Below, one piece after another: positions 16,296 through 23,814 of a stretch of DNA of 64,000 nucleotides. Under the pieces are notes generated by a model. The model was not told the origin of the DNA and made no database searches. It was given only the letters and a program-made list of their open reading frames with translations. Source of the stretch: QYOJ01 sp964616825. Its GTDB lineage: Bacteria; Bacteroidota; Bacteroidia; Bacteroidales; FEN-979. The DNA lies in contig CAZTSX010000011.1 of assembly GCA_964616825.1 (NCBI GenBank), forward strand, positions 35,148-99,147, written 5' to 3'. The stretch's first letter is position 1, and every line of letters starts with the position of its first letter. A program made the translations under genes and the position numbers.

Positions 16296-17162
16296 CTATA
16301 TCCAGTCCTCCTGCAACACGTCTCCCTGTAAGTTAACAATTACTTTCTTTATCGGGATCTGTTTTCCTGCCTGCTCTTTAGCCATCTGCGCCATTCCAAG
16401 AAGTCCCCCACAACAAGGCACTTCCATCATAATGACCGTAAGTGTGTTGATTGCTGAATCTTTGATCATTGACTCCAGTTTCTGTATATATGACTCTTTG
16501 TTGCTATCAAGCTTCGGACAGGCGATAGCTAATGACTTGTCTTTTAGAAAACGGGCATGAAAATTTGCCATTGCAAATGGAACGCAGTCTGCAGTAAGAA
16601 TGACATCAGCATTCCGGAAGTAGGGTGCCTGAGGATTGAGTAAATGCAATTGAATGGGCCATTGTTTTAGTTCTGAGAGCATATTGGTGCTCCTGGAATC
16701 CACAGTGGGGGCTTCGTTTGCCTCTGTTTGGTTGTCATTGAAATCCATGGTCATTGAACCCGGGCATCCGCATGCAGGAGCTGGGTTTTCTGGTTTTACT
16801 TTAAATCCTTCTTTACTCATATCAATATTATTTTCGTTTAAATATTCAATGGCTTCATTTAGAAAATCCACTTCATTGTGATCACGCAGGTGCTCCAGAT
16901 GAGCCAGGATGGTGTTACGGCCTTTGGGGGCAATGGTCTCCATCACTTTCCGTTCGTTGTACGGTTCTGCTTCCCGCTCAATGATCGTGATAGCATCTTC
17001 AGGACAGTAGCCAAGGCATGCACCCAGGCCATCGCAAAAAAGATCACTGATCAGTCGTGCCTTGTCATCGATAATCTGCAATGCGCCTTCCTGACATTCA
17101 GGAATACATAATCCGCACCCGTTACACTTCTCTTCATCAATCTGAACTATCTTTCTTTTCAT
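16296..17162 (-). CDS. ferredoxin-type 4Fe-4S protein of a redox stress cluster
   Basis: The 288-residue protein opens with two cysteine clusters: CNGCGLCIPECQ (residues 14-25) and DLFCDGLGACLGYCPEDAI (about 42-60), the usual pattern for two 4Fe-4S centres. The middle contains CGCPGSM, and the C-terminal part has ILTADCVPFAMANFHAR, LAIACPKLD and EVPCCGGLLGMA, so further cysteines may bind metal or take part in catalysis. It has no membrane segment. A 14-bp motif 10 bp upstream of its ATG is identical to one in front of the neighbouring Rrf2 gene, which suggests control by that regulator. Confidence 0.85.
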   Translation of the reverse strand: MKRKIVQIDEEKCNGCGLCIPECQEGALQIIDDKARLISDLFCDGLGACLGYCPEDAITIIEREAEPYNERKVMETIAPKGRNTILAHLEHLRDHNEVDFLNEAIEYLNENNIDMSKEGFKVKPENPAPACGCPGSMTMDFNDNQTEANEAPTVDSRSTNMLSELKQWPIQLHLLNPQAPYFRNADVILTADCVPFAMANFHARFLKDKSLAIACPKLDSNKESYIQKLESMIKDSAINTLTVIMMEVPCCGGLLGMAQMAKEQAGKQIPIKKVIVNLQGDVLQEDWI

Positions 17163-17171
17163 ATGATAATT

Positions 17172-17185
17172 TATTTAGGTATTTG
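17172..17185. promoter_or_regulatory. putative Rrf2 operator, copy 1
   Basis: TATTTAGGTATTTG lies 10-23 bp upstream of the start codon of the ferredoxin-like gene (minus strand). An identical 14-mer occurs in front of the Rrf2 gene. An exact repeat at matching positions before two adjacent genes suggests an operator. No experimental site of this sequence is known to me. Confidence 0.45.
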
Positions 17186-17210
17186 TTTACTTGAATTAAT
17201 AAACAAATTT

Positions 17211-17609
17211 TTAATTATAATTTGCCAGCGTATTGTTCTGTAAATACTTTTTAAACTCTACTGTCATCTCGTTAATGATCGTCCCAATGATGCAACTATC
17301 ATAATTGCATAATACATATGAGAGCGGGCAGTCAGTCTCCTCCATCGGTCCTTCTATTGCTTCATATATATCAAGGAAGGTGATTTCAACGGCTTCCTTT
17401 TTGAGGTAAAACCCTCCGGCGGGCCCTCTTACAGATCTTAGCATGTCTGCTTTCACCAGGCGTTGCAATACTTTGGCAATGTGATTTTTCGAAAATCCGG
17501 TGACCTCAGTTATTTTCACAACATTGATTCCATTTGTGGAACGGGCGATCAACACCATGCTGTGCAGGGCTATCGATGCAGCTTCTGATAATGAAAAAAT
17601 CCTGGACAT
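17211..17609 (-). CDS. Rrf2 family transcriptional regulator
   Basis: This 132-residue protein has the Rrf2 winged helix: ALHSMVLIARSTNGINVVKI, then TGFSKNHIAKVLQRLVKADM and RGPAGGFYLKK. The C-terminal region carries three cysteines in DCPLSYVLCNYDSC, spaced C-x6-C-x4-C, which resembles the Fe-S ligand loop of NsrR/IscR with altered spacing (C-x5-C-x5-C is usual). An NO- or redox-sensing cluster is therefore plausible. The gene is divergent from an RNA methyltransferase gene and is followed by the ferredoxin/cupin/DUF438 genes it may regulate. A -7 box and a putative operator overlap its transcription start region. Confidence 0.9.
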   Translation of the reverse strand: MSRIFSLSEAASIALHSMVLIARSTNGINVVKITEVTGFSKNHIAKVLQRLVKADMLRSVRGPAGGFYLKKEAVEITFLDIYEAIEGPMEETDCPLSYVLCNYDSCIIGTIINEMTVEFKKYLQNNTLANYN

Positions 17610-17616
17610 AAATCCC

Positions 17617-17630
17617 TATTTAGGTATTTG
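17617..17630. promoter_or_regulatory. putative Rrf2 operator, copy 2
   Basis: This is a second exact copy of TATTTAGGTATTTG, 8-21 bp upstream of the Rrf2 ATG. It lies just downstream of the minus-strand -7 box at 17637-17644, about where transcription should start, an ideal place for autorepression. Confidence 0.5.
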
Positions 17631-17636
17631 AATGCG

Positions 17637-17644
17637 CAAATATA
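17637..17644 (-). promoter_or_regulatory. -7 box for the Rrf2 gene
   Basis: CAAATATA on the plus strand reads TATATTTG on the minus strand, a match to TAnnTTTG. It is 28-35 bp upstream of the Rrf2 ATG. Confidence 0.5.
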
Positions 17645-17686
17645 TAAATTAATTTCTTTGTTGCAAAAGAAACAACAAAAAATGTA

Positions 17687-17694
17687 TAAGTTTG
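17687..17694 (+). promoter_or_regulatory. -7 box for the RNA methyltransferase gene
   Basis: TAAGTTTG matches TAnnTTTG and lies 22 bp upstream of the ATG at 17717. A TTG at 17661-17663 could serve as the -33 element, but the 23-bp spacer is long. Confidence 0.45.
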
Positions 17695-17716
17695 TTTGTC
17701 TTTCCTGTTTGTTAGC

Positions 17717-18538
17717 ATGATGAAAAAAGTGATCACAAGTACCCGGAATCCCTTGATTAAAAAAATCCTGACGCTTCAGGAAAAACCCAGGGAACGCAGA
17801 AAAGAGGAGCAAATCATCATTGAAGGTGTTCGGGAGATCTCCCAGGCAGCGAATGCTGGTTTTACATTGGCAACCTTGTTGCATTGCCCGGATCTATTTT
17901 CTGAGGAAAATGTAGCACAATTGATATCTGACACACGGATTTCATGTGACATCATTGAAATATCCCGGGATGTTTTCAACCGGCTAGCCTACAGGCAGGA
18001 CAGCGGTGGACTGATCGGGTGTGCCCGTTACATCAAGAAAACTCTCAAAAGTCTTGATCTCTCTCAAAACCCCCTGATGCTTGTTCTCGAATCTGTTGAA
18101 AAACCCGGAAACCTGGGAGCGATTCTCCGTACTGCTGATGCTGCAGGCCTCTCTGCTGTTATCATTTGCGATTCTCAAACCGATCTCTACAATCCCAATA
18201 CCATTCGGGCAAGCCTTGGCACCATCTTCACCAACCAGCTAGTTGTTGCCTCCTCAACGGAGACGATTTCGTGGTTACAGGAGAACAAAATAGTTAGTTT
18301 TGCTACTGCGTTATCAGGAAAAACCGGGTATCACGAAGCTGATTTCCGCCAATCTGCCGCGATCATTATGGGATCAGAAACTGCAGGGCTTTCTGATCAA
18401 TGGCTCAAGAGAGCTAACCTGTTGATCAAGATTCCAATGCTGGGGAAAGTTGATTCACTGAATGTCTCTGCATCCGCAGCCATCGTGATCTTTGAAGCCC
18501 TGAGTCAAAGAGGTTTCAATCCCAATTTTCAACTCTAG
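17717..18538 (+). CDS. SpoU/TrmH family RNA 2'-O-methyltransferase
   Basis: The protein has an N-terminal RNA-binding part (TSTRNPLIKKILTLQEKPRE, then IIEGVREISQA) and a C-terminal SPOUT knot domain with its three motifs: VEKPGNLGAILRTADAAGLS, IIMGSETAGLSDQW and IPMLGKVDSLNVSASAAI. Such enzymes methylate the 2'-O of a ribose in rRNA or tRNA using SAM; the target base cannot be told from sequence. I chose the ATG at 17717 rather than the TTG at 17696, which falls on the promoter. The 3' end overlaps the convergent rluA-type gene by 4 bp. Confidence 0.92.
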   Translation: MMKKVITSTRNPLIKKILTLQEKPRERRKEEQIIIEGVREISQAANAGFTLATLLHCPDLFSEENVAQLISDTRISCDIIEISRDVFNRLAYRQDSGGLIGCARYIKKTLKSLDLSQNPLMLVLESVEKPGNLGAILRTADAAGLSAVIICDSQTDLYNPNTIRASLGTIFTNQLVVASSTETISWLQENKIVSFATALSGKTGYHEADFRQSAAIIMGSETAGLSDQWLKRANLLIKIPMLGKVDSLNVSASAAIVIFEALSQRGFNPNFQL

Positions 18539-19419
18539 TAGATCTTTTTGTATTTTTCATCACCCTCTTTGAGGGAGATAAAACCTTTGGGAATTGGCAG
18601 GTTGTATTCAAGCCTTGCATCGGATTCCGGATGTACAAAAGAGAGAAAACTGGCATGTAACCTGATTCTCCGGACAAAGGTGTCGTCAGCTCCATGCCGG
18701 CGATCGCCAACTACCGGACATCCTATCTCTGAGAGATGTACTCGTATCTGGTTTTTACGCCCTGTCTCCAGGGTGATCTCGAGCAGGGTATGCTCTGGCA
18801 ACTCATTCAGCACTGTATAATGGGTAATAGCCAGTTTCGCTCCCTCCTGATAGTTTACCGAATGAACCCGCTGCTTTGCATCTTCGGCGAGATAAGTACG
18901 GATAATCCCCCTTTTTTCAGATGGTCTTCCTTCAACCAATGCATAATACTTTTTGGTTACCTGGTTCCAGTGATTTTTCAACGCTTGTTGAATGCGCTCA
19001 TGTTTAGCAAACAATACGATGCCCGAAACCTCCCTGTCGAGCCGGTGCACCACGAACAGCCTCTCCTTTCCTTCCGACCTCTCTTTAATGAAATCAGACA
19101 GGATCTTATACAGCGAGGTTCCTCCGGTTCCACGGTCACCGTAGATGAGCAAACCCGGAGGTTTTACTGTCACCAACAGATCCCTGTCTTCATATAAAAA
19201 CGGAAATGGAGTTATCTCTTTCTTCCCGACAGGTCGTTCTTTGATGTATTCTACCTGATCATTGGGGGTCACTTTTTTGGATGGATTTCGCTCCACCACA
19301 TCATTGATCCGGATGTTGCCATGCGAAATGATCTTTTTCACCGTGGTTTTCGATGCAGAACCAAACTCTGCAAAAAGCAATTCGAGAAGTGTGACCGGTT
19401 GTCTGACTGGAATGATCAT
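18535..19419 (-). CDS. RluA family pseudouridine synthase
   Basis: This 294-residue enzyme isomerises uridine to pseudouridine in rRNA or tRNA. It has an N-terminal S4 RNA-binding domain (about 10-60, SKTTVKKIISHGNIRINDVV) and the RluA catalytic motif HRLDREVSGIVLFAK, whose Asp is the catalytic residue. GRKNQIRVHLSEIGCPVVGD is the usual RluA substrate loop. The ATG overlaps the stop of the upstream phosphatase-family gene by 4 bp. The exact uridine target is not predictable. Confidence 0.92.
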   Translation of the reverse strand: MIIPVRQPVTLLELLFAEFGSASKTTVKKIISHGNIRINDVVERNPSKKVTPNDQVEYIKERPVGKKEITPFPFLYEDRDLLVTVKPPGLLIYGDRGTGGTSLYKILSDFIKERSEGKERLFVVHRLDREVSGIVLFAKHERIQQALKNHWNQVTKKYYALVEGRPSEKRGIIRTYLAEDAKQRVHSVNYQEGAKLAITHYTVLNELPEHTLLEITLETGRKNQIRVHLSEIGCPVVGDRRHGADDTFVRRIRLHASFLSFVHPESDARLEYNLPIPKGFISLKEGDEKYKKIY

Positions 19420-20486
19420 TTGAAACGGATCTTTAAGTAAACAGGTTGATGATCCGAAAAGGTAAATCCTGTGCTTAATGTCTCTACGTCGACCACTTCA
19501 ACATTGGGTGAAACCAGGAAAAAATCCAGGATTGTTGTCGGAGTTATTCCGTGTTCGTATTGTGTGTCCACATTCCGGTTTGTGGGTGCTGTCGAGTCAA
19601 AAGCGAAAGTCCAGCCCGGAAAATAGTCATTCAGATCTGTAAATTCATCCTGTTTGATTCGGTCGCCGGTCAGGATCATCTCCCTCTTGAAGCCAGGTGG
19701 ATTGGCATTCCAGTCGCCGCCCGCAATGAGGTAGTTCCCCCTCTTATACTCCTCGATCATAAATTTTCGGATTATCTCCATCTCCAGTGTCCGAAGAATG
19801 CCACCGGTATCGAAAGCCGAATTGTGAATGTTTACAAGCACCAGTTGGCTGCTATCAGGAAGGAAAAACCGGGAGGTGAGAAAACATCGTTTCAGGTAAA
19901 ATAGTCTGCCCGGCCATGGCATATGCTTATCAAAGCCATGCCGTGCAGCAGAATCGATCCGGAACCTTGAGAAAATTGCCAGCCCCGAGTGTACATATCC
20001 CATTGGTGTGGTTAGCGGAACTGGAACAAATCGACAGTGGTAATTGGTTGCGAAAACCCGGCAGAAACCAGGTAATTTTTCCCCCAGCCAGGTAGTTTCA
20101 TCCAGGTAATAGCTACGCTTCGAATGAATATCAACCTCCTGAAGCAGGAAAAAGTCTACTGAATCATAAGCTTTCAGAAAACGCAGGATTCCATTGCACG
20201 ATTGCCGGAAGTAGCTGCTATCGGGTCTGACACGGGTGCCTCCATCGTAAAAGAAGTCCATCTCTTTACCCAGCCCGCCGTACCCAATATTCCAGGTAAT
20301 AAAAGAAAACGCCCGGTCAGGGTTTACAGCCCTGCATCCAACTTCCGTGATCTCCACAGATTCTGTCGGGCCCGGTTTGTACTCCATGATGCTACTGTAA
20401 ACTAAAAATCCGGCTACGATCAGAATTCCAGATCCAACGAACACACTAATGCTCCAGGCAAGTACTTTCAGAATTGGCTTCATCAT
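19416..20486 (-). CDS. membrane-anchored endonuclease/exonuclease/phosphatase family protein
   Basis: The start is taken at MMKPILKVLAWSISVF, which gives a signal anchor helix (about residues 8-32); an upstream frame extension would overlap the divergent LysE gene. The catalytic domain shows the EEP superfamily motifs in order: FITWNIGYGG, FFLLQEVDIHS (metal-binding Glu), LVNIHNSAF, AGGDWNANP and a C-terminal TFSDHQPVYLKI. Members hydrolyse phosphodiesters in DNA, RNA or lipids, and the anchor suggests a periplasm-facing enzyme. The substrate is unknown. Confidence 0.85.
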   Translation of the reverse strand: MMKPILKVLAWSISVFVGSGILIVAGFLVYSSIMEYKPGPTESVEITEVGCRAVNPDRAFSFITWNIGYGGLGKEMDFFYDGGTRVRPDSSYFRQSCNGILRFLKAYDSVDFFLLQEVDIHSKRSYYLDETTWLGEKLPGFCRVFATNYHCRFVPVPLTTPMGYVHSGLAIFSRFRIDSAARHGFDKHMPWPGRLFYLKRCFLTSRFFLPDSSQLVLVNIHNSAFDTGGILRTLEMEIIRKFMIEEYKRGNYLIAGGDWNANPPGFKREMILTGDRIKQDEFTDLNDYFPGWTFAFDSTAPTNRNVDTQYEHGITPTTILDFFLVSPNVEVVDVETLSTGFTFSDHQPVYLKIRFK

Positions 20487-20532
20487 GTAATGTAATACAC
20501 GAAAATAGTTATTTTTTCGTAACATTGTATCC

Positions 20533-21207
20533 ATGATTCGCCCCCTAGTTGAAGGTTTCTTTCTCGGCCTGACCGTTGCCATAATCATCGGTCCAGCTAT
20601 GATTGCACTTATCCAAACGAGCATCAAATATGGTGCGCGACACGGTGTTTACCTGGCACTGGGTATCTTCACCAGCGACCTGACCATTGTTGTCGGCAGC
20701 TATTTTGGAGCCTCGCAGATTCTTGTTAATCCAACAAATCACCTGATACTGGGCATTATCGGAGGGAGCATTCTTCTCATGTTTGGAATTGGTTCATTAT
20801 TCCGGAAAGTGCCGGATAGTGATACCGTGGAGGCCATTCGGGAACTGAAATTTAAGCATCGGGGCTTTTTTACTTACTTTTTCAAAGGCTATTTTCTAAA
20901 CCTGGCCAATCCCTCCATCTGGTTTTTCTGGATTACATCGGTAGTAGCGATCAACTCCAGTTACGGCGGTGACAACAACAAGGTAGCATTCTTCTTTGCC
21001 GGAACACTGCTGATGGTGCTCATGACAGATATCCTGAAAGCCGTCCTTGCAAATAAAATACGCACAGCTATCAGTCCGCAGGTAAAGCTGTGGATCAACC
21101 GGATAGCCGGTATTCTGTTTCTGATTATCGGACTCTTTGTGATTGGCAGTTCTATCTCTGAATACGTTTACGGGGTCTCCCTGCTTAACGGAAAATTAAC
21201 CCATTAA
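20533..21207 (+). CDS. LysE family translocator
   Basis: This is a 224-residue inner-membrane protein with about six helices. It opens with the LysE/RhtB pattern EGFFLGLTVAIIIGPAMIAL and continues with GVYLALGIFTSDLTIVVGSY. The family exports amino acids or related solutes. KGYFLNLANPSIWFFWI holds the conserved N-P motif of the family. The gene is divergent from the EEP gene and lies 11 bp before the DUF308 gene, with which it probably forms an operon. The substrate cannot be assigned. Confidence 0.88.
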   Translation: MIRPLVEGFFLGLTVAIIIGPAMIALIQTSIKYGARHGVYLALGIFTSDLTIVVGSYFGASQILVNPTNHLILGIIGGSILLMFGIGSLFRKVPDSDTVEAIRELKFKHRGFFTYFFKGYFLNLANPSIWFFWITSVVAINSSYGGDNNKVAFFFAGTLLMVLMTDILKAVLANKIRTAISPQVKLWINRIAGILFLIIGLFVIGSSISEYVYGVSLLNGKLTH

Positions 21208-21218
21208 AAATTAAACCC

Positions 21219-21806
21219 ATGGAAGAAAAAGGCAAAAAAAATTGGTGGTTTCTGGCTGTTAACGGATTAATTTCAATCCTAATCGGGATATTTTTACTCT
21301 TCTTTGATCCCGACCAGATGAAAGTTCTGGTATTCTACTTCGGGATTCTTATCCTTGCTATTGGAGCAGTACTTCTTGTCATCGCTATTCGAAACATCAG
21401 ACAAAATAAACACGCCGGAATGCTGCTTGTTGAATCCATATTAACCCTGGTTATCGGATTGATCATGGTGCTCTTTCCGGAATTTACATTGAAATTCTTC
21501 CTGATCATCATTGGTGTCTGGGCAATCATCTTAGGAATTGCTCAACTGGCTATTTTGATCCATATTAAAGAGAAGTTAAACAACAAGAACATTTTACTTT
21601 TCAATGCCCTTCTGACGATCGTTTTAGGTGTTTTACTCTTTTTTGATCCCATCACTACCGCCGGAGTATTGCTAAAAATACTGGGTGCTTTTGCGATTCT
21701 TTTTGGAATTCTGATGATCTATTTTGGCTTTGTCCTCAAAGCTCTGAAACCAGTTGAGGAGGTGAAGAGTCCGGAGCCGGAAAAACTTCCGGAAAAGAAA
21801 GAGTGA
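21219..21806 (+). CDS. HdeD/DUF308 family membrane protein
   Basis: This 195-residue protein has six hydrophobic helices arranged as repeated hairpins with the DUF308 pattern (NGLISILIGIFLLFFDPDQ, then VIIGVWAIILGIAQL-type segments and LNNKNILLFNALLTIVLGVL). HdeD proteins are linked to acid resistance in E. coli, but in Bacteroidota their role is unknown. The C-terminal tail (about 175-195) is charged and rich in Glu, Pro and Lys. It follows the LysE gene closely. Confidence 0.88.
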   Translation: MEEKGKKNWWFLAVNGLISILIGIFLLFFDPDQMKVLVFYFGILILAIGAVLLVIAIRNIRQNKHAGMLLVESILTLVIGLIMVLFPEFTLKFFLIIIGVWAIILGIAQLAILIHIKEKLNNKNILLFNALLTIVLGVLLFFDPITTAGVLLKILGAFAILFGILMIYFGFVLKALKPVEEVKSPEPEKLPEKKE

Positions 21807-21817
21807 TCAGTATTCGT

Positions 21818-22537
21818 TCAAGCTGACCGGACCAGTTTTTCAAATTCCATCTTGTAGTTCGACCCGATTGGAATAAATTTTTCGCCGATCCGTACCTGGT
21901 TTCCTTCAATAAGCTCGACTTTTGATAGGGAGATCACATACGATTTATGCACCCTCGGAAACCGGTTGGGTGGAAGGATGGTTTCGATGTTCTTAAGAGA
22001 CTGGTAACTGACGATCATCCGTTCATGGGTATAGATCTTCACGTAATCGCCAAGCGCCTCAACATACATCAGATCGTTGAGGTTTACCTTAAATGTCTTT
22101 TTTCCTGATTTGACAAAGATAAATTGCTCTTCCCGGATATGGTCCGATGGGCCGGGCTGCTCATCCGTGGCCAACTTCGATGACAGCATATCCTGGGCTT
22201 TATGTACCGCTTTGACGAACCGGTTAAAAGCAAACGGTTTCATCAGATAATCCACTACATCGAGCTCATATCCTTCAAGGGCAAATTCTGCATAGGCTGT
22301 CGTAATGATCACCAGGGGTGGATGTTTCATCGTCTTCAGGAAATCGATTCCACTAAGCTTCGGCATGTTAATGTCCAGAAATAACAGATCAATCTGCTTC
22401 TGGTGTAGTATTTCAATGGCTTCAACAGCCTGGTTGCATTTTCCTGCGATTTCCAGGAAGGGGATGTCCTGGGCGTATTTCTCGATGACCCGCTGTGCCA
22501 GGGGTTCATCATCAATAATAATGCTTCTTATTTTCAT
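21818..22537 (-). CDS. LytTR family response regulator
   Basis: The start is set at MKIRSIIIDDEPLAQRVIEK because its ATG overlaps the kinase stop by 4 bp (ATGA). The receiver domain has the phospho-acceptor Asp in LLFLDINMPKLSG and the conserved Lys in MKPFAFNRF. The C-terminal LytTR DNA-binding domain spans about residues 130-235 (IFVKSGKKTFKVNLNDLMYV, ENRFPRVHKSY-type strand). It is the cognate partner of the upstream LytS-type kinase. Targets are unknown. Confidence 0.94.
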   Translation of the reverse strand: MKIRSIIIDDEPLAQRVIEKYAQDIPFLEIAGKCNQAVEAIEILHQKQIDLLFLDINMPKLSGIDFLKTMKHPPLVIITTAYAEFALEGYELDVVDYLMKPFAFNRFVKAVHKAQDMLSSKLATDEQPGPSDHIREEQFIFVKSGKKTFKVNLNDLMYVEALGDYVKIYTHERMIVSYQSLKNIETILPPNRFPRVHKSYVISLSKVELIEGNQVRIGEKFIPIGSNYKMEFEKLVRSA

Positions 22538-23589
22538 GATGGTTGAATGCAAATACACAGTTCCACACGGTAGGTGTTTTCCGTTTGGGTGATATTGAGA
22601 TAATGGTGATCCGGATAAAGCAGTTCCAATCGTTTTCTTACGTTGGTTAACCCAAAACCAGTCTCTTGTTCTTCTGATGGAGTGATGTTCATTTCCGTAT
22701 TATTCTCGATGATGAACACCACTTTTTCCGGTAGTTCCACGTTAAATTCTATGTAAATATAGGGATTTAACGATTTGGTCTTACATCCATGTTTGAACGC
22801 ATTTTCAATAAATGCGATAAATAACAGGGGATCAGTTCTTGTATTAAGGTAATCTCCCTTTACTTCGAAGGTCAGGTTCAGGGTTTCATCAGCTCTCATC
22901 TGTTCAAGGTAGACATAGCTTCTCAGGAAATCGAGTTGTTTATTCAGGGGGACCTGGTTGTCCTGGGATTCATAGATCACATACCGCATCAAATCAGAGA
23001 GTTTCAAAATCATATCCGGTGCTTTTTCCGATTTGTCGAGGCTTAGTGAATAAAGGCTGTTGAGGGTGTTGAAAAAGAAATGAGGGTTAACCTGCGATTT
23101 CAATGCCAGAAGCTCTGCTTTTGTCTTCTGCCCTTCTATCTCTTTTACTCTAATCTCCACATCCTGTAGCTTAAGTGAGTGACGCATGAATTTCAAGGCT
23201 GTGGTGACGATCAGAAAGAGAGAAACTAAAATAAATTCAGCTATCGCTTCACTGATAAAATCCGGGTGATCCTGTTCGAATATCAGTGAGGTGAAGTAGT
23301 TCAACAGAACAAAAAGGATGATATTGACCAGCTGGAAGATCGCAAAAAGAATAAATTTTCTTTTTTTAAAAAATTCAGGGATCAATAACAGAAGGTTAAT
23401 ATAAACAGAAATAGCCAGAAAAAAGAGGGTTGTCAGAATGGATATAGATGTTTTGAGGTCAATCTCCTCCAGCTTGAATCCCCTGGTATAGAATAAAAGC
23501 AACATGAAAGATACGATACTCACAGCCCAGAAAAGGATGTGAGGAATGATAAAGTTTTTCTTCGAGATATGATAGAGTCGTTTAAGCAT
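22534..23589 (-). CDS. LytS/YehU-type sensor histidine kinase
   Basis: From the start MLKRLYHISKKNFIIPHILF the kinase has four transmembrane helices in the first 150 residues and almost no extracytoplasmic domain. The His_kinase region carries KSQVNPHFFFNTLNSLYSLS, where the first His is the phosphorylation site. The ATPase domain shows LLFIAFIENAFKHGCK and GFGLTNVRKRLELLYPDHHY. It pairs with the overlapping LytTR regulator. With so little exposed sensor it may detect a membrane or small hydrophobic signal. Confidence 0.93.
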   Translation of the reverse strand: MLKRLYHISKKNFIIPHILFWAVSIVSFMLLLFYTRGFKLEEIDLKTSISILTTLFFLAISVYINLLLLIPEFFKKRKFILFAIFQLVNIILFVLLNYFTSLIFEQDHPDFISEAIAEFILVSLFLIVTTALKFMRHSLKLQDVEIRVKEIEGQKTKAELLALKSQVNPHFFFNTLNSLYSLSLDKSEKAPDMILKLSDLMRYVIYESQDNQVPLNKQLDFLRSYVYLEQMRADETLNLTFEVKGDYLNTRTDPLLFIAFIENAFKHGCKTKSLNPYIYIEFNVELPEKVVFIIENNTEMNITPSEEQETGFGLTNVRKRLELLYPDHHYLNITQTENTYRVELCICIQPS

Positions 23590-23814
23590 GTTTCTTATTT
23601 TACCCCTTGCAAAGATGAAAATTACTCTAATAACACCCAACTTTTTTTGATTACTCGGTGGTTTTGCCTGATATGTTCCTTTGTGTCAGCGATAATCGGA
23701 GAAAACGGAATTCCCCGATAAAGTGGGTTGCTGATCGAGAAAATATCGGTTTTATCTAGTATACTTCACAGTTCTGAAAAATGTACGTAATATTGTGTCG
23801 TTAAAAAACAAACT

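Noticed and set aside
17182..17207. Hairpin TTTGTTTA / TAAACAAA upstream of the FeS gene, considered as an operator
   Set aside because: The arms are AT-rich with a 10-bp spacer and do not recur before the Rrf2 gene, unlike the 14-bp motif beside it.
17570..17884. Open frame on the minus strand across the Rrf2-methyltransferase gap
   Set aside because: It runs antisense through the methyltransferase and over both promoters, and its protein is compositionally odd (Phe- and Cys-rich).
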